Shown in pieces: positions 6,411 through 13,806 of a stretch of DNA of 14,818 nucleotides. The notes under the pieces are model-generated. The model was not told where the DNA came from, did no database searches, and saw only the letters and a list, made by a program, of their open reading frames with translations. Position 1 is the first letter of the stretch, and the number at the start of each line of letters is the position of its first letter. The DNA is taken from positions 1-14,818 of the forward strand of contig PXBM01000192.1 in the NCBI GenBank assembly GCA_003566935.1, read 5' to 3'. The DNA comes from Syntrophomonadaceae bacterium. GTDB taxonomy: Bacteria; Bacillota; Dethiobacteria; DTU022. The position numbers and the translations under genes are program-made.

Positions 6411-6992
6411 TTAATCACCCTGACTGTTATCCTGCTGATTATATTTATTCATTGCCGCTTCAAGGCCATCGCGGATAAAAGCGAGCGCAGCATCAACTGA
6501 ACGCTCCAGGGCATTTTCTATTAATTCTTTATCAGGGCCGGTAATCGGCTGCAAAACATAATCGGGCGTTTCCATAAAGGGTGGAGGTTTACCGATGCCG
6601 ATACGCAGGCGGGGAAAGTCTGAAGTATCAAGGCTTTTAATGATGGACTGGATACCACGATGCCCCGCGCTTCCGCCCCTGCTTTTCAAACGAATAACCC
6701 CGGGAGAAAGGTCCAGATCATCATAAATGACCAGCAGTTCTTCCGGACTAACCTTGTAATACCTTATCAGTTCGCTGACAGCCAGGCCACTGCGGTTCAT
6801 ATATGTAAGAGGCTGGGCCAGCAGCACTTTTTTACCTTCATAGCTGCTTACAGTAAAAAGGGAATGGTGCTTTTGTGAAGGATTTGCGGACTGCAAAACA
6901 CTGGATAGCTTTTCCACAACCGCAAAGCCAAGGTTATGCCTGCTGCCTTTATATTTTTTTAAAGGGTTGCCAAGACCGACAATTAGATACAT
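6411..6992 (-). CDS. pth: Peptidyl-tRNA hydrolase
   Basis: Cleaves peptidyl-tRNAs released by abortive translation, recycling tRNA in the cytoplasm. The protein has 193 residues, the usual size. Active-site residues are present: N9 in GLGNP, the catalytic base H19 in GSRHNLGF, N66 in TYMNRSG, and D91-D92 in YDDLDLSPG. The residue matching Asn114 of the E. coli enzyme is Arg here (GSAGHRG, R112). The ATG at 6992 has only a modest ribosome binding site (GGCGGGA). It is the last gene of the minus-strand cluster, 114 bases after the L25 gene, and ends tail-to-tail, 16 bases from the response regulator gene. There is no room for a separate terminator, so the two transcripts probably overlap. Confidence 0.95.
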   Translation of the reverse strand: MYLIVGLGNPLKKYKGSRHNLGFAVVEKLSSVLQSANPSQKHHSLFTVSSYEGKKVLLAQPLTYMNRSGLAVSELIRYYKVSPEELLVIYDDLDLSPGVIRLKSRGGSAGHRGIQSIIKSLDTSDFPRLRIGIGKPPPFMETPDYVLQPITGPDKELIENALERSVDAALAFIRDGLEAAMNKYNQQDNSQGD

Positions 6993-7020
6993 TTAACCAA
7001 TCCCGCCACTTCTATACATT

Positions 7021-7045
7021 AATGCCCCTTAAGACAAGGGGCATT
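7021..7045 (-). other. Intergenic stem-loop between rplY and pth
   Basis: AATGCCCCTT (7021-7030) and AAGGGGCATT (7036-7045) form a perfect 10-bp stem with a 5-base loop. There is no T-run on the minus-strand side (the sequence continues AATGTATAG), so a full intrinsic terminator is unlikely. It may be a processing or stabilising element that sets the relative amounts of L25 and Pth messages. Confidence 0.6.
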
Positions 7046-7106
7046 ATCCAGCAAAATTTCTAAAAACTGTTCAGAACCATACTGCAGAAAAGAGATCGGG
7101 CAAATA

Positions 7107-7793
7107 TTACTCACTTTCTTCTTCAGATTCTTCCTCTTCGCCTTCTTCACCTTCGCCCTCTTCTTCAGCAGCTTCTTCGTCTTCTTCAAGCTCTTCATCC
7201 ACTGCTGGCTCGAGCTCTTCTTCGGACATCGGGGCAAGAACCTGGGCCAAAGTTGTTTCAAGTGGTGTGATTAGCTCAATTTCATCATCAAGAACCAGGC
7301 TTTCAGCGGTAATGCTATCACCGATATTCAATTCGGAAATGTCTACATCAAACTGTTCCGGAATGTCACCGGGTAAACATTTAACGTCAACCACCCTTGT
7401 AACCATGGAGAGCACGCCACCTTCTTCAGTGCCAACCGGTTCTCCAATAAAGTTAAGGTGAACAGAAACATCAATTTTATCGGTCATTGAGATCCTGATA
7501 AAATCAACATGCAGAATCCGGTCCTGAATCAGGATATCCCGCTGAATATCCCTGAACATTACCGTTTCCTGGCGGGTTTTTTTACCTTTGGACTTGACTT
7601 TAAGATCCAGAAGAACGTTACTGCCTCCTGTGGTGAGAATCTGACGTAAGGTCCGACCGTCAATTGTCAGAGGTAAAGTATCGTCTCCTCTACCGTAAAT
7701 TACGGCAGGAACGAGATCTTCACTGCGCATCTGTTTGCGCTCCCCCTTACTTAAAGAGGGTCTAGTCGTAACTTCCAATTCCATTCTTTCCAT
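7107..7793 (-). CDS. rplY: 50S ribosomal protein L25 / general stress protein CTC
   Basis: A 228-residue 5S-rRNA-binding protein of the long CTC/TL5 type. Residues 1-95 are the L25 domain (SKGERKQMRSEDLVPAVIYG and the DIQRDIL segment), about 100-188 the TL5 C-terminal beta domain (HVDFIRI, VPV-like FIGEPVGT, PGDIPEQFDVDI), and 190-228 a tail made mostly of Glu. Acidic tails are common in this family. The first ATG (7793) has GAAGGAGG upstream at good spacing; a second ATG three codons on would be too far. It has its own promoter just upstream, within the gap to prs. Confidence 0.95.
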   Translation of the reverse strand: MERMELEVTTRPSLSKGERKQMRSEDLVPAVIYGRGDDTLPLTIDGRTLRQILTTGGSNVLLDLKVKSKGKKTRQETVMFRDIQRDILIQDRILHVDFIRISMTDKIDVSVHLNFIGEPVGTEEGGVLSMVTRVVDVKCLPGDIPEQFDVDISELNIGDSITAESLVLDDEIELITPLETTLAQVLAPMSEEELEPAVDEELEEDEEAAEEEGEGEEGEEEESEEESE

Positions 7794-7816
7794 TCATTCC
7801 AGCCTCCTTCTGCAAT

Positions 7817-7845
7817 AGTATACTGCAGGAAGAAAGGAAAATCAA
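7817..7845 (-). promoter_or_regulatory. Sigma-A promoter of rplY
   Basis: On the minus strand TTGATT (7845-7840) and TATACT (7822-7817) are separated by exactly 17 bases, in the gap between prs and rplY. The transcript would start near 7810, about 17 bases before the ATG and right at the ribosome binding site, so the leader is very short. Confidence 0.6.
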
Positions 7846-7850
7846 CACTA

Positions 7851-8804
7851 TTAAAAAAGTTCACTGACAGAACGCTTGTCATGAATCCGAATTATGGCTT
7901 CACCAATCAGGGGAGCAACGGAAAGAACTTTGAAGCAATCCCGTAACCCTTTAAGCATTCCCCTGTCAACAGGAATAGTATTGGTGTAAACAACTTCCTT
8001 TATGGGTGAATCGCTCAAACGCTTAAGAGCCGAACCAGAAAAAACTGGATGGGTACAGCAGGAATAAACTTCTTGTGCTCCTTCATCAACAAGAGCCTGG
8101 GCACCAAGGGCTATAGTGCCACCGGTATCAATCATATCATCAACAAAAATCGCCGTTTTATCTTTAACATCACCAATAATGTTCATTATCTCTGCCTGGT
8201 TTGGAGCAGGCCGTTTTTTTTCAATGATGGCAATAGGCAAAGATAAGCGGTGAGCCAGATCACGGGCCCTGGTTACACCGCCCAGATCCGGTGATACCAC
8301 TACCCCGTTTTTAATCTGTTTCTGCTTAAAATACTTGGCCAAAATCGGCAGAGCAGTCAGGTGGTCTACAGGAATATTAAAAAAACCCTGGATTTGCCCG
8401 GCATGTAAATCCATCGTTACAACCCGGCTTGTCCCGGCAGCTGTAATCAGATCTGCCAGCAGTTTGGCTGTAATCGGATCCCGGGCCCTGGTTTTGCGAT
8501 CCTGACGGGCATAAGCATAATAGGGGACAACCACATTCAACGATTTAACTGATGCCCTGTATAAAGCATCGATAATAATCAAAAGCTCCATAATACTTTC
8601 ATTAATCGGCCCGCATAGCGGTTGAATCAAAAATGCATTAGTTCCGCGGACACTTTCCCTGATGCTAATGGATATTTCGCCATCACCAAAACGGCTTACT
8701 TCACAATCACCAAGAGGCACCCCGACATAATCGGCTATCTCAACCGCCAACTCACGGTTTGCACTGCCACAAAATATTTTTAGTTCTTCTCCGTTTACCA
8801 CCAT
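7851..8804 (-). CDS. prs: Ribose-phosphate pyrophosphokinase (PRPP synthetase)
   Basis: Makes 5-phosphoribosyl-1-pyrophosphate from ribose 5-phosphate and ATP, the precursor of nucleotides, NAD, His and Trp. The 317 residues are the usual class I length. Visible motifs: RFGDGEISISIRESVRG (38-54), the ATP-binding YARQDRKTRARDPITAK (98-114), the metal-binding MDLHAGQIQGFF (131-142), SPDLGGVTRAR (171-181) and the PRPP loop VDDMIDTGGT (221-230). The ATG at 8804 follows GGAGGGGGA closely (spacing about 4), and the next codon is GTG, which would have a better spacing, so the start could be one codon later. Within this window the product also feeds the nicotinate phosphoribosyltransferase at 12179-13219. 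Confidence 0.96.
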   Translation of the reverse strand: MVVNGEELKIFCGSANRELAVEIADYVGVPLGDCEVSRFGDGEISISIRESVRGTNAFLIQPLCGPINESIMELLIIIDALYRASVKSLNVVVPYYAYARQDRKTRARDPITAKLLADLITAAGTSRVVTMDLHAGQIQGFFNIPVDHLTALPILAKYFKQKQIKNGVVVSPDLGGVTRARDLAHRLSLPIAIIEKKRPAPNQAEIMNIIGDVKDKTAIFVDDMIDTGGTIALGAQALVDEGAQEVYSCCTHPVFSGSALKRLSDSPIKEVVYTNTIPVDRGMLKGLRDCFKVLSVAPLIGEAIIRIHDKRSVSELF

Positions 8805-8885
8805 TCCCCCTCCTGCAGCTGGAATTCTATAAACTTAAAGCTTTGTTCTATTTCAACATTCATATTTCCTGCCTGCAGGCTATTT

Positions 8886-9896
8886 TCAATAATTCTCACT
8901 ATTCCCGGAAATGCGGCATTCAAATGGTCCAACTCGCTCCCCGGCTTCCACGGTTACTCCTTCAAGATAAGACTGCTTGATGACAGCCCTTTCTTCAACT
9001 TTCGCCGCAATCAAATGGCTGTTCGGCCCTATTAAACTGCCCTTACCAACAGCAGTTCCTTTTTCAATGGTACAGTTAGGGAGTAGGGTAGTATCCGGGC
9101 CTATCTTTACATCATGATCAATATAGGTGCTGCCGGGGTCTACCATGGTTACTCCCTGCATCATTAGCCTGTAATTAATCTTCTCTCTTATCAACATTGT
9201 AGCTTCAGCAAGCTGAGCCCTGTTATTGATACCAAGGCCGACCCTGTTATCGTCAATAACATAAACGCCCGTTTTATAACCATCATTGTAAAACAAGGAA
9301 ACAACATCCGTCAGGTAGTACTCCTGCTGGGTATTGTCAGTTGAAAGCCGGGGCAGATATTCCCTGAGCAGACGAAGATCAAAGCAATAAGTCCCGGTAT
9401 TAATTTCACTAATTTTCTTTTCCTGTTTTGATGCATCCCTGTCTTCTACAATGCACTTTACCCGTTTGCGATCATCACGAATAACCCTGCCGTATCCAGA
9501 TGGATCCGGCAGATTGGTTGTTGCAACAGTTACAGCATTTTCATTATGCCGGCTTATTAAAGATTTTAAATGCTGACTTGTAAGAAGGGGTGTATCACCG
9601 CAGAGAATCAGTAGAGTTCCCTCTGAGGGAAGGCTATCCAGGGACTGTAATACAGCATGTCCTGTTCCAAGCTGCTGCTCCTGGAAAACAAAGTTATACT
9701 TGTTTTTATAAAGCTCCCGAACCTGGGAAGCACCATGGCCGACAACTATTAAAACATTATCTGTAAGTTCTGAAACACTACCTGTTATGTAACTTAACAT
9801 TGGTCTGCCGCAAAGGGAGTGAAGCACTTTGGGCAGCTCTGAATGCATTCTTTTCCCCTCACCTGCCGCCAAAACCACAGCCCACAACTGGTTCAT
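8886..9896 (-). CDS. glmU: Short GlmU: N-acetylglucosamine-1-phosphate uridyltransferase lacking most of the acetyltransferase domain
   Basis: Makes UDP-N-acetylglucosamine for peptidoglycan. The N-terminal uridyltransferase domain is complete: LAAGEGKRM (9-17) with PKVLH, QLGTGHAV (75-82), CGDTPLL (99-105), GYGRVIRD, EINTGTY and the DNRVGLGIN region. After about residue 245 a left-handed beta-helix begins (MVDPGSTYID, IGPDTTLLP, GKGSLIGPNS) but the protein stops at 336, just after VGPF; normal GlmU is about 455 residues and carries the CoA-binding and catalytic His region after this point. Only 81 bases remain before prs, so the missing 120 residues are not encoded nearby in another frame. 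Either another protein acetylates glucosamine-1-phosphate, or the gene was shortened. It has a GGGAGG site and its own promoter. Confidence 0.9.
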   Translation of the reverse strand: MNQLWAVVLAAGEGKRMHSELPKVLHSLCGRPMLSYITGSVSELTDNVLIVVGHGASQVRELYKNKYNFVFQEQQLGTGHAVLQSLDSLPSEGTLLILCGDTPLLTSQHLKSLISRHNENAVTVATTNLPDPSGYGRVIRDDRKRVKCIVEDRDASKQEKKISEINTGTYCFDLRLLREYLPRLSTDNTQQEYYLTDVVSLFYNDGYKTGVYVIDDNRVGLGINNRAQLAEATMLIREKINYRLMMQGVTMVDPGSTYIDHDVKIGPDTTLLPNCTIEKGTAVGKGSLIGPNSHLIAAKVEERAVIKQSYLEGVTVEAGERVGPFECRISGNSENY

Positions 9897-9928
9897 CTGT
9901 TACCCTCCCGTTTTATATCTATGCTGTT

Positions 9929-9957
9929 ATTATATTGCAGTCGGCGTAGAAGGGCAA
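9929..9957 (-). promoter_or_regulatory. Sigma-A promoter of glmU
   Basis: In the 71-base gap between spoVG and glmU, minus-strand TTGCCC (9957-9952) and a perfect TATAAT (9934-9929) are 17 bases apart. Transcription would begin near 9922, giving a leader of about 25 bases. glmU can therefore be made outside the spoVG message. Confidence 0.65.
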
Positions 9958-9967
9958 AGATTAAAAA

Positions 9968-10243
9968 TTACGCTTCTAAAAGGGTTTCCGATATTTCTTT
10001 CTGATACACTTCCAAAACAGCCTCCTGGATAAATGCCCTTGTTTCAGTGTTAATGGGATGTGCTATATCCCTAAATTCACCATTTGGAGTTCGCTTGCTG
10101 GGCATTGCAACAAATAGGCCGTTATTTCCTTCAATTACCCTGACATCATGAACAACAAATTGATCACTTAATGTGATCGATACAATAGCACGCATTTTAC
10201 CTTCCTCAGTTAATCTCCTGATGCGGACATCAGTTACTTCCAT
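9968..10243 (-). CDS. spoVG: Septation / RNA-binding regulator SpoVG
   Basis: A 91-residue site-specific nucleic-acid-binding protein that affects septation, sporulation and global gene expression in Firmicutes. It begins MEVTDVRIRRL and carries the family signature FVAMPSKRTPNGEFRDIAHPI (about 51-71). I chose the ATG at 10243 because GGAAGGTGGGG lies just upstream; a TTG six codons earlier is in frame but has no ribosome binding site. Expression probably comes from the tandem promoters upstream, including a sigma-H-like one as in Bacillus subtilis. Order spoVG-glmU-prs-ctc-pth is conserved. Confidence 0.97.
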   Translation of the reverse strand: MEVTDVRIRRLTEEGKMRAIVSITLSDQFVVHDVRVIEGNNGLFVAMPSKRTPNGEFRDIAHPINTETRAFIQEAVLEVYQKEISETLLEA

Positions 10244-10303
10244 GGAGACCCCACCTTCCAAAAATAAAGTAGTGATAATAATAATTATTATTGCTTGTTT
10301 AAT

Positions 10304-10330
10304 AACTTCGACAACTAAAAGCCAAGTCCT
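10304..10330 (-). promoter_or_regulatory. Sigma-H-like promoter of spoVG
   Basis: On the minus strand GCAGGACTT (AGGACTT at 10330-10324) is followed after 14 bases by GAAGTT (10309-10304). The Bacillus subtilis spoVG sigma-H promoter, as I recall it, has AGCAGGATT and GGAATT with the same 14-base gap. The -10 half departs from GAAT by one base. The transcript would begin near 10297. Confidence 0.5.
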
Positions 10331-10374
10331 GCCATAATGGGAAAAAATTCACTTGCGAAGACCGAAAAGGTTTA

Positions 10375-10505
10375 ATTTGCAAAACATTGCCTTTGTTAAA
10401 TCTTTTTTCTATAACAACACAATATTTATTAAGTATAAAATATCTTCCGAGGAATGCCAATTGCAAATCGTTACATTTATTTGCAAATAGTGATGCGAAT
10501 ATTCG
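10375..10505 (-). promoter_or_regulatory. Cluster of TTGCAAA boxes and a CGAATATTCG palindrome upstream of spoVG
   Basis: Three similar boxes are seen on the plus strand: ATTTGCAAAA (10375-10384), AATTGCAAAT (10459-10468) and the perfect palindrome ATTTGCAAAT (10479-10488). The last two start 20 bases apart and the first 84 bases before the second, both close to whole helical turns. The 10-bp palindrome CGAATATTCG lies at 10496-10505. Two boxes lie at and just upstream of the -35 of the sigma-A promoter, a position for an activator or repressor. The binding protein is unknown. Confidence 0.45.
10432..10460 (-). promoter_or_regulatory. Upstream sigma-A promoter of spoVG
   Basis: Minus-strand TTGGCA (10460-10455) and TATACT (10437-10432) with a 17-base spacer. 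The transcript would start near 10425 and have a leader of about 180 bases that reads through the sigma-H-like promoter. TTTGCAA boxes touch or precede the -35 element. Confidence 0.65.
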
Positions 10506-10516
10506 AACTGTTTAGT

Positions 10517-11269
10517 TTACATAACTGCTTTTTTAACCATTTCCAGGTCACTAATTTTATCAACATCAACCGCTATTTCCACACAATCACAAATCACTGC
10601 TTTTGCCTTCAAAAACAGCAGTTGTGAAAGATGATATTCCAGATCTTTTATGGAAAGTGTTTTGAGCAGGTATTTAAAAGCAAGGGATATTGGAAGGATT
10701 CTTAATAACTTAAGGGGCTTTTTGCGGTAAGAGATAAACATTTCCAGACGGTCCTTATTATCTAGAAACCAATCCGGCCTGACAAGGCCGATATTTCCAC
10801 CGGTAACATAACCCTCTTTAAGACGGACATAGGTTCTCTCTGTTTCCGGAAAATGTTCGAGACAGGCTTCACGCGTAAGAACGGGATAATACAAATCATG
10901 TTCAAGGGGAGCGCAAAGCCCTAAAAATTGGTCTATCACCTCATCATTAATTAGCGGTATATCACCTGTTACTACAAGGCAGGGTTTTTCAGTAATGGTT
11001 AATTCAAATCCTGCCGCCAGGTTATCAAGCATGCTGCCCCGCTCTGCTACAATCTCAAAAATATTTCCGTCTTGATTCAGATCCTCAAGTTCTTTTTGCG
11101 GACCGACCACTATGATCCTGCCGATTGAACTTGATTGCTGCAAGGCATCAATAATATAGGATAAAATAGGCTTGTTATTAATCTTTATGAAAGCTTTGTT
11201 AGATACCCCTTCCTGCTCTGTCAGGGGTTCCGGCTTCCCGCCTCCGGCCAACACTACTGCATCGATCAT
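10517..11269 (-). CDS. MobA-like nucleotidyltransferase of unknown substrate
   Basis: A 250-residue protein of the MobA-like NTP-transferase superfamily. It has the nucleotide-binding start VVLAGGG (5-11), KAFIKINNKPILSYIIDAL with a Lys matching the signature, the metal-binding Asp in VVTGDIPLIN (about 98-107), and GGNIGLV further on. The C-terminal third (KPLKLLRILPISLAFKYLLKTL onward) is helical and basic. The ATG at 11269 comes 4 bases after the ispE stop, with GTGGGGG upstream, so the two are probably translated together; a longer in-frame opening into ispE is ignored. The position next to ispE, and the similarity of IspD to this superfamily, could suggest a link to isoprenoid or cofactor synthesis, but the substrate cannot be told. 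Confidence 0.8.
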   Translation of the reverse strand: MIDAVVLAGGGKPEPLTEQEGVSNKAFIKINNKPILSYIIDALQQSSSIGRIIVVGPQKELEDLNQDGNIFEIVAERGSMLDNLAAGFELTITEKPCLVVTGDIPLINDEVIDQFLGLCAPLEHDLYYPVLTREACLEHFPETERTYVRLKEGYVTGGNIGLVRPDWFLDNKDRLEMFISYRKKPLKLLRILPISLAFKYLLKTLSIKDLEYHLSQLLFLKAKAVICDCVEIAVDVDKISDLEMVKKAVM

Positions 11270-11273
11270 TTTA

Positions 11274-12176
11274 TCAACCCCCACTCTCATCTGTAAGCTG
11301 GTTTTCACCTGAAGTCCAACACATATAAGATATACCGCCCAGCTCTTCAACTATACGGGACACGCAGCCGGCGGAAGCATAACTATCAGTAATCATAAAA
11401 AGTGTAGGCCCGCTACCCGAAAATACAGGGTTGAAGCCATATTCCTGCAGGCCTTTCTTTAATGTAATAACTACATCAGAACCCGGCAAAGAAGCAGTTT
11501 CAAGAGTATTGGTAAAAGAACTTTTCAACCAACCGGCTATATCTGCCCTGGATCTATTCTTAATAGCTTGAACCAGGGGAGTTATGTCAGGCTTGCCAAG
11601 CTGGCTGCGATCAAATTTTCGGTAGGCTTCGGCAGTTGAAAATTCAACTCCCCGAGGGAGAGCTAAAACAACCCAAAAAAAAGGGAGCAGGGGCAACTGC
11701 TCCAACTGTTCACCCCTACCCTGTGCCAGGGCAGTTCCACCACGCAGACAAAATGGCACATCTGAACCCAGCTTTCCAGCCAGCTCAAAAAGGCTATCAC
11801 TGCTCAAACCAAGCTGCCAGTATTGATTTAGCCCCACCAAGGCAGCAGCAGCGTCACTGCTTCCACCAGCAAGACCTGCAGCTACAGGTATATGTTTATA
11901 AAGAGTCACCCTGACCCCGGGCAGTTTAGTGCGAACCTGCTCTTTAAGCAATTCTGCAGCCCTGTTCACGAGGTTATCTGGTCCGTCAAGCTCAGGCTTG
12001 CTGCACAACAGAGCGCAGGTATTGTCTGCAGAATATGGTTCAAATAACAGGGTATCATGAAGAGATATCTGTTGCATGACAGTTTCAAGCTCATGAAACC
12101 CATCAGCTCTGCGGCCAAGTACAGAGAGGCCCAGGTTAATTTTTGCCCGGGCTTTTAAGACCAGTGTTAGATTCAT
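11274..12176 (-). CDS. ispE: 4-diphosphocytidyl-2-C-methyl-D-erythritol kinase
   Basis: ATP-dependent kinase of the non-mevalonate isoprenoid pathway, GHMP kinase family. The 300 residues match the family length. Motifs: KARAKINLGLSV (8-19) with the catalytic-region Lys, DGFHELETVMQQISLHD (25-41), the ATP loop PVAAGLAGGSSDAAAAL (97-113), LGSDVPFCLRGGTALAQGRGE and FSGSGPTLF near the end. Start: ATG at 12176; a TTG at 12182 two codons earlier overlaps the TGA of the preceding gene and could serve by coupled translation. No strong ribosome binding site is seen for either, which fits coupling to the upstream nicotinate phosphoribosyltransferase gene. Confidence 0.95.
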   Translation of the reverse strand: MNLTLVLKARAKINLGLSVLGRRADGFHELETVMQQISLHDTLLFEPYSADNTCALLCSKPELDGPDNLVNRAAELLKEQVRTKLPGVRVTLYKHIPVAAGLAGGSSDAAAALVGLNQYWQLGLSSDSLFELAGKLGSDVPFCLRGGTALAQGRGEQLEQLPLLPFFWVVLALPRGVEFSTAEAYRKFDRSQLGKPDITPLVQAIKNRSRADIAGWLKSSFTNTLETASLPGSDVVITLKKGLQEYGFNPVFSGSGPTLFMITDSYASAGCVSRIVEELGGISYMCWTSGENQLTDESGG

Positions 12177-12178
12177 CT

Positions 12179-13219
12179 TCAATCAACTCTGACTAACCGC
12201 TCATTGTTGGTTATCCCAGGAATCCGACCTCTCTTGGCAACAGAATTACCATTTATCTCTTTCAAGTCCATCGTCATATCTATAGCCGGTGAACGAGCAA
12301 TAAAACTGCCAACGCCAAAAGCATCGGCTCCGGCTTCAGCCAGGGCTGTTATCCTTTCTGGCTTCAGTCCTCCGGAAACCACAATTTGCACCTTCTCAAA
12401 TCCGGCCTGGTTAAGACGGGCCCGGGTTTCACGAACCAAACCTGCTGTAACGCCTCCCCTTTCACCGGGGGTGTCAAGCCTGATCCCGTTCAGCCTGTCT
12501 CCAAGAGCTTCCGCTACTCTCAAGGCCTCTTCGGTTTCATCCTTGAATGTGTCTACCAGGATAATCCTTGGAGCATCTTCAGGAACAAAGCGATCATATG
12601 CTTTTGCCAGCTCTACAGTATCACCCATTATTAAAAAAGCAGCATGTGGAATGGTTCCTACAGGAGCGCGCCCCAACAGCAGTGCCCCAAGAATACAGCT
12701 GCAGGCGTCGGCTCCACCAATGACAGCTGCCCTTTCCATTACAGGTGCTACAGCCGGATGCAGGTGCCTGGCTCCATAACAGACAAGGGTTTTATCCCCG
12801 GCTGCTTCTTTGCAAGTCCGGGCTGCCGTTGCCCATCCACTTGAACTGGCAAGTATTCCCAGCAAAGGTGTTTCGAAAACCCCAAAATCACAGTAACGCC
12901 CTTTTATGTGCATTACTACTTCCCGGGCCTTCATTTCCGAGCCTTCAGGCAAAGCCCAGACTTTCAGGTTGCAATTACGCAGCAGGTGTAAAGCTTCGTC
13001 CATTCCCGCTAAAATACCATCTTTAGAGGTAAACACTTCAGCAGCTACTTCAGTTTCGGCAAGATTCAGCGACCCTAAAAGATCGCGCGCTCGGACAAAA
13101 TAAATATCACTTGTTAATCCCTGTTCAATTTCCTGCGCGGTAGCAGAATAAAACCTGTTTTTAGCTTCAACTTCCATTGCTGCGATATCTTTAAGAGTTA
13201 CTATATCAGTGGCTTTCAT
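12179..13219 (-). CDS. pncB: Nicotinate phosphoribosyltransferase, short type
   Basis: Joins nicotinate and PRPP to give nicotinate mononucleotide in the Preiss-Handler route to NAD. The 346 residues place it in the short class found in archaea and many Firmicutes rather than the 400-490-residue PncB class. Visible: GRYCDFGVFETPLLGILASSSG (107-128), GARHLHPAVAP (149-159) with H152 and H154 as candidates for the phosphorylated His, and the phosphate-binding ends VVSGGLKPERI and FGVGSFIA typical of the barrel fold. The ATG at 13219 has a clear GGAGG. It follows the nicotinamidase gene by 19 bases, giving a complete nicotinamide to NaMN salvage pair; its stop overlaps the ispE start region. Confidence 0.92.
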   Translation of the reverse strand: MKATDIVTLKDIAAMEVEAKNRFYSATAQEIEQGLTSDIYFVRARDLLGSLNLAETEVAAEVFTSKDGILAGMDEALHLLRNCNLKVWALPEGSEMKAREVVMHIKGRYCDFGVFETPLLGILASSSGWATAARTCKEAAGDKTLVCYGARHLHPAVAPVMERAAVIGGADACSCILGALLLGRAPVGTIPHAAFLIMGDTVELAKAYDRFVPEDAPRIILVDTFKDETEEALRVAEALGDRLNGIRLDTPGERGGVTAGLVRETRARLNQAGFEKVQIVVSGGLKPERITALAEAGADAFGVGSFIARSPAIDMTMDLKEINGNSVAKRGRIPGITNNERLVRVD

Positions 13220-13238
13220 TTAATTCCTCCAGGGATTG

Positions 13239-13754
13239 CTAGATTAAATTAACGCCTAAAGTTTTCTCCATTTCCTGTAGAGCAAACTGATGAGCTTCCG
13301 GATCGAAACTGGCAACGGCATTTTTGTGGGCAGTGACTTTATAATTAAGCGCTCTGGCATCTGCTGAAGTATAAAGGATGCAAATGTTTGTCACACAACC
13401 TGCCAATTCAATCTCGTTAATTCCTTTTTCCCGCAGGGTCAAATCCAAATCCGTTCCAAAAAAAGCACTGAATCTCCTTTTGGGAATAATCCGCTCACCT
13501 TTCTGGGGAGCGAGGCTGGCAACAATCTCGCTCCCATCGTCTTCTTCCAGGCTATGCGGGGGAAACATTTCAAATTCTCGATCATCCTCAACGTGGCGAT
13601 CGCAAATATAGATGACCATATCATCACTAGAGCGGTACTTTGCCAGTCTTTTCTGCACATTGTCAACCAGGCTTTCTGCAACTGATCCGATGTACAAAGC
13701 TCCTTTTGGATCAATAAAATCAACCAGCATATCAACTACAAGCAGCGCTTTCAT
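13239..13754 (-). CDS. pncA: Nicotinamidase of the isochorismatase-like family
   Basis: Hydrolyses nicotinamide to nicotinate and ammonia. The 171-residue protein has the catalytic triad D8 (VVDMLVDF), K92 (PKRRFSAFFGT) and C125 (GCVTNICILYTSADA), and metal-site candidates D52, H54 and H67 (CDRHVEDD and PPHSLEE). The family also contains isochorismatases and other amide hydrolases, but the adjoining nicotinate phosphoribosyltransferase and the metal ligands point to nicotinamidase. The ATG at 13754 has AGGAGG six bases upstream. In Bacillus subtilis this interval between veg and ispE holds other genes, so the NAD salvage pair is a local addition. Confidence 0.9.
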   Translation of the reverse strand: MKALLVVDMLVDFIDPKGALYIGSVAESLVDNVQKRLAKYRSSDDMVIYICDRHVEDDREFEMFPPHSLEEDDGSEIVASLAPQKGERIIPKRRFSAFFGTDLDLTLREKGINEIELAGCVTNICILYTSADARALNYKVTAHKNAVASFDPEAHQFALQEMEKTLGVNLI

Positions 13755-13806
13755 GTCATACCTCCTGCAAAACGGTTCTTAACCCCAATAATTAGCTATT
13801 AAATCG

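Noticed and set aside
8795..8932. Open frame on the minus strand between glmU and prs (45 codons from a TTG; 22 from an ATG at 8863)
   Set aside because: No convincing ribosome binding site at either start and no recognisable family; it is short enough to be open by chance. It is not the missing GlmU end, because it shows no beta-helix hexapeptide repeats.
10244..10261. Six-codon N-terminal extension of SpoVG from a TTG
   Set aside because: The purine-rich ribosome binding site lies inside this stretch and serves the ATG at 10243.
11270..11350. Longer nucleotidyltransferase reading frame overlapping the end of ispE
   Set aside because: The nucleotide-binding signature begins right after the ATG at 11269, which has its own ribosome binding site 4 bases from the ispE stop.
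12204..12779. Long plus-strand open frame opposite the nicotinate phosphoribosyltransferase gene
   Set aside because: It is antisense to a clear enzyme gene, its translation is rich in Ser, Ala and Pro with no domain, and it has no ribosome binding site; a shadow frame.
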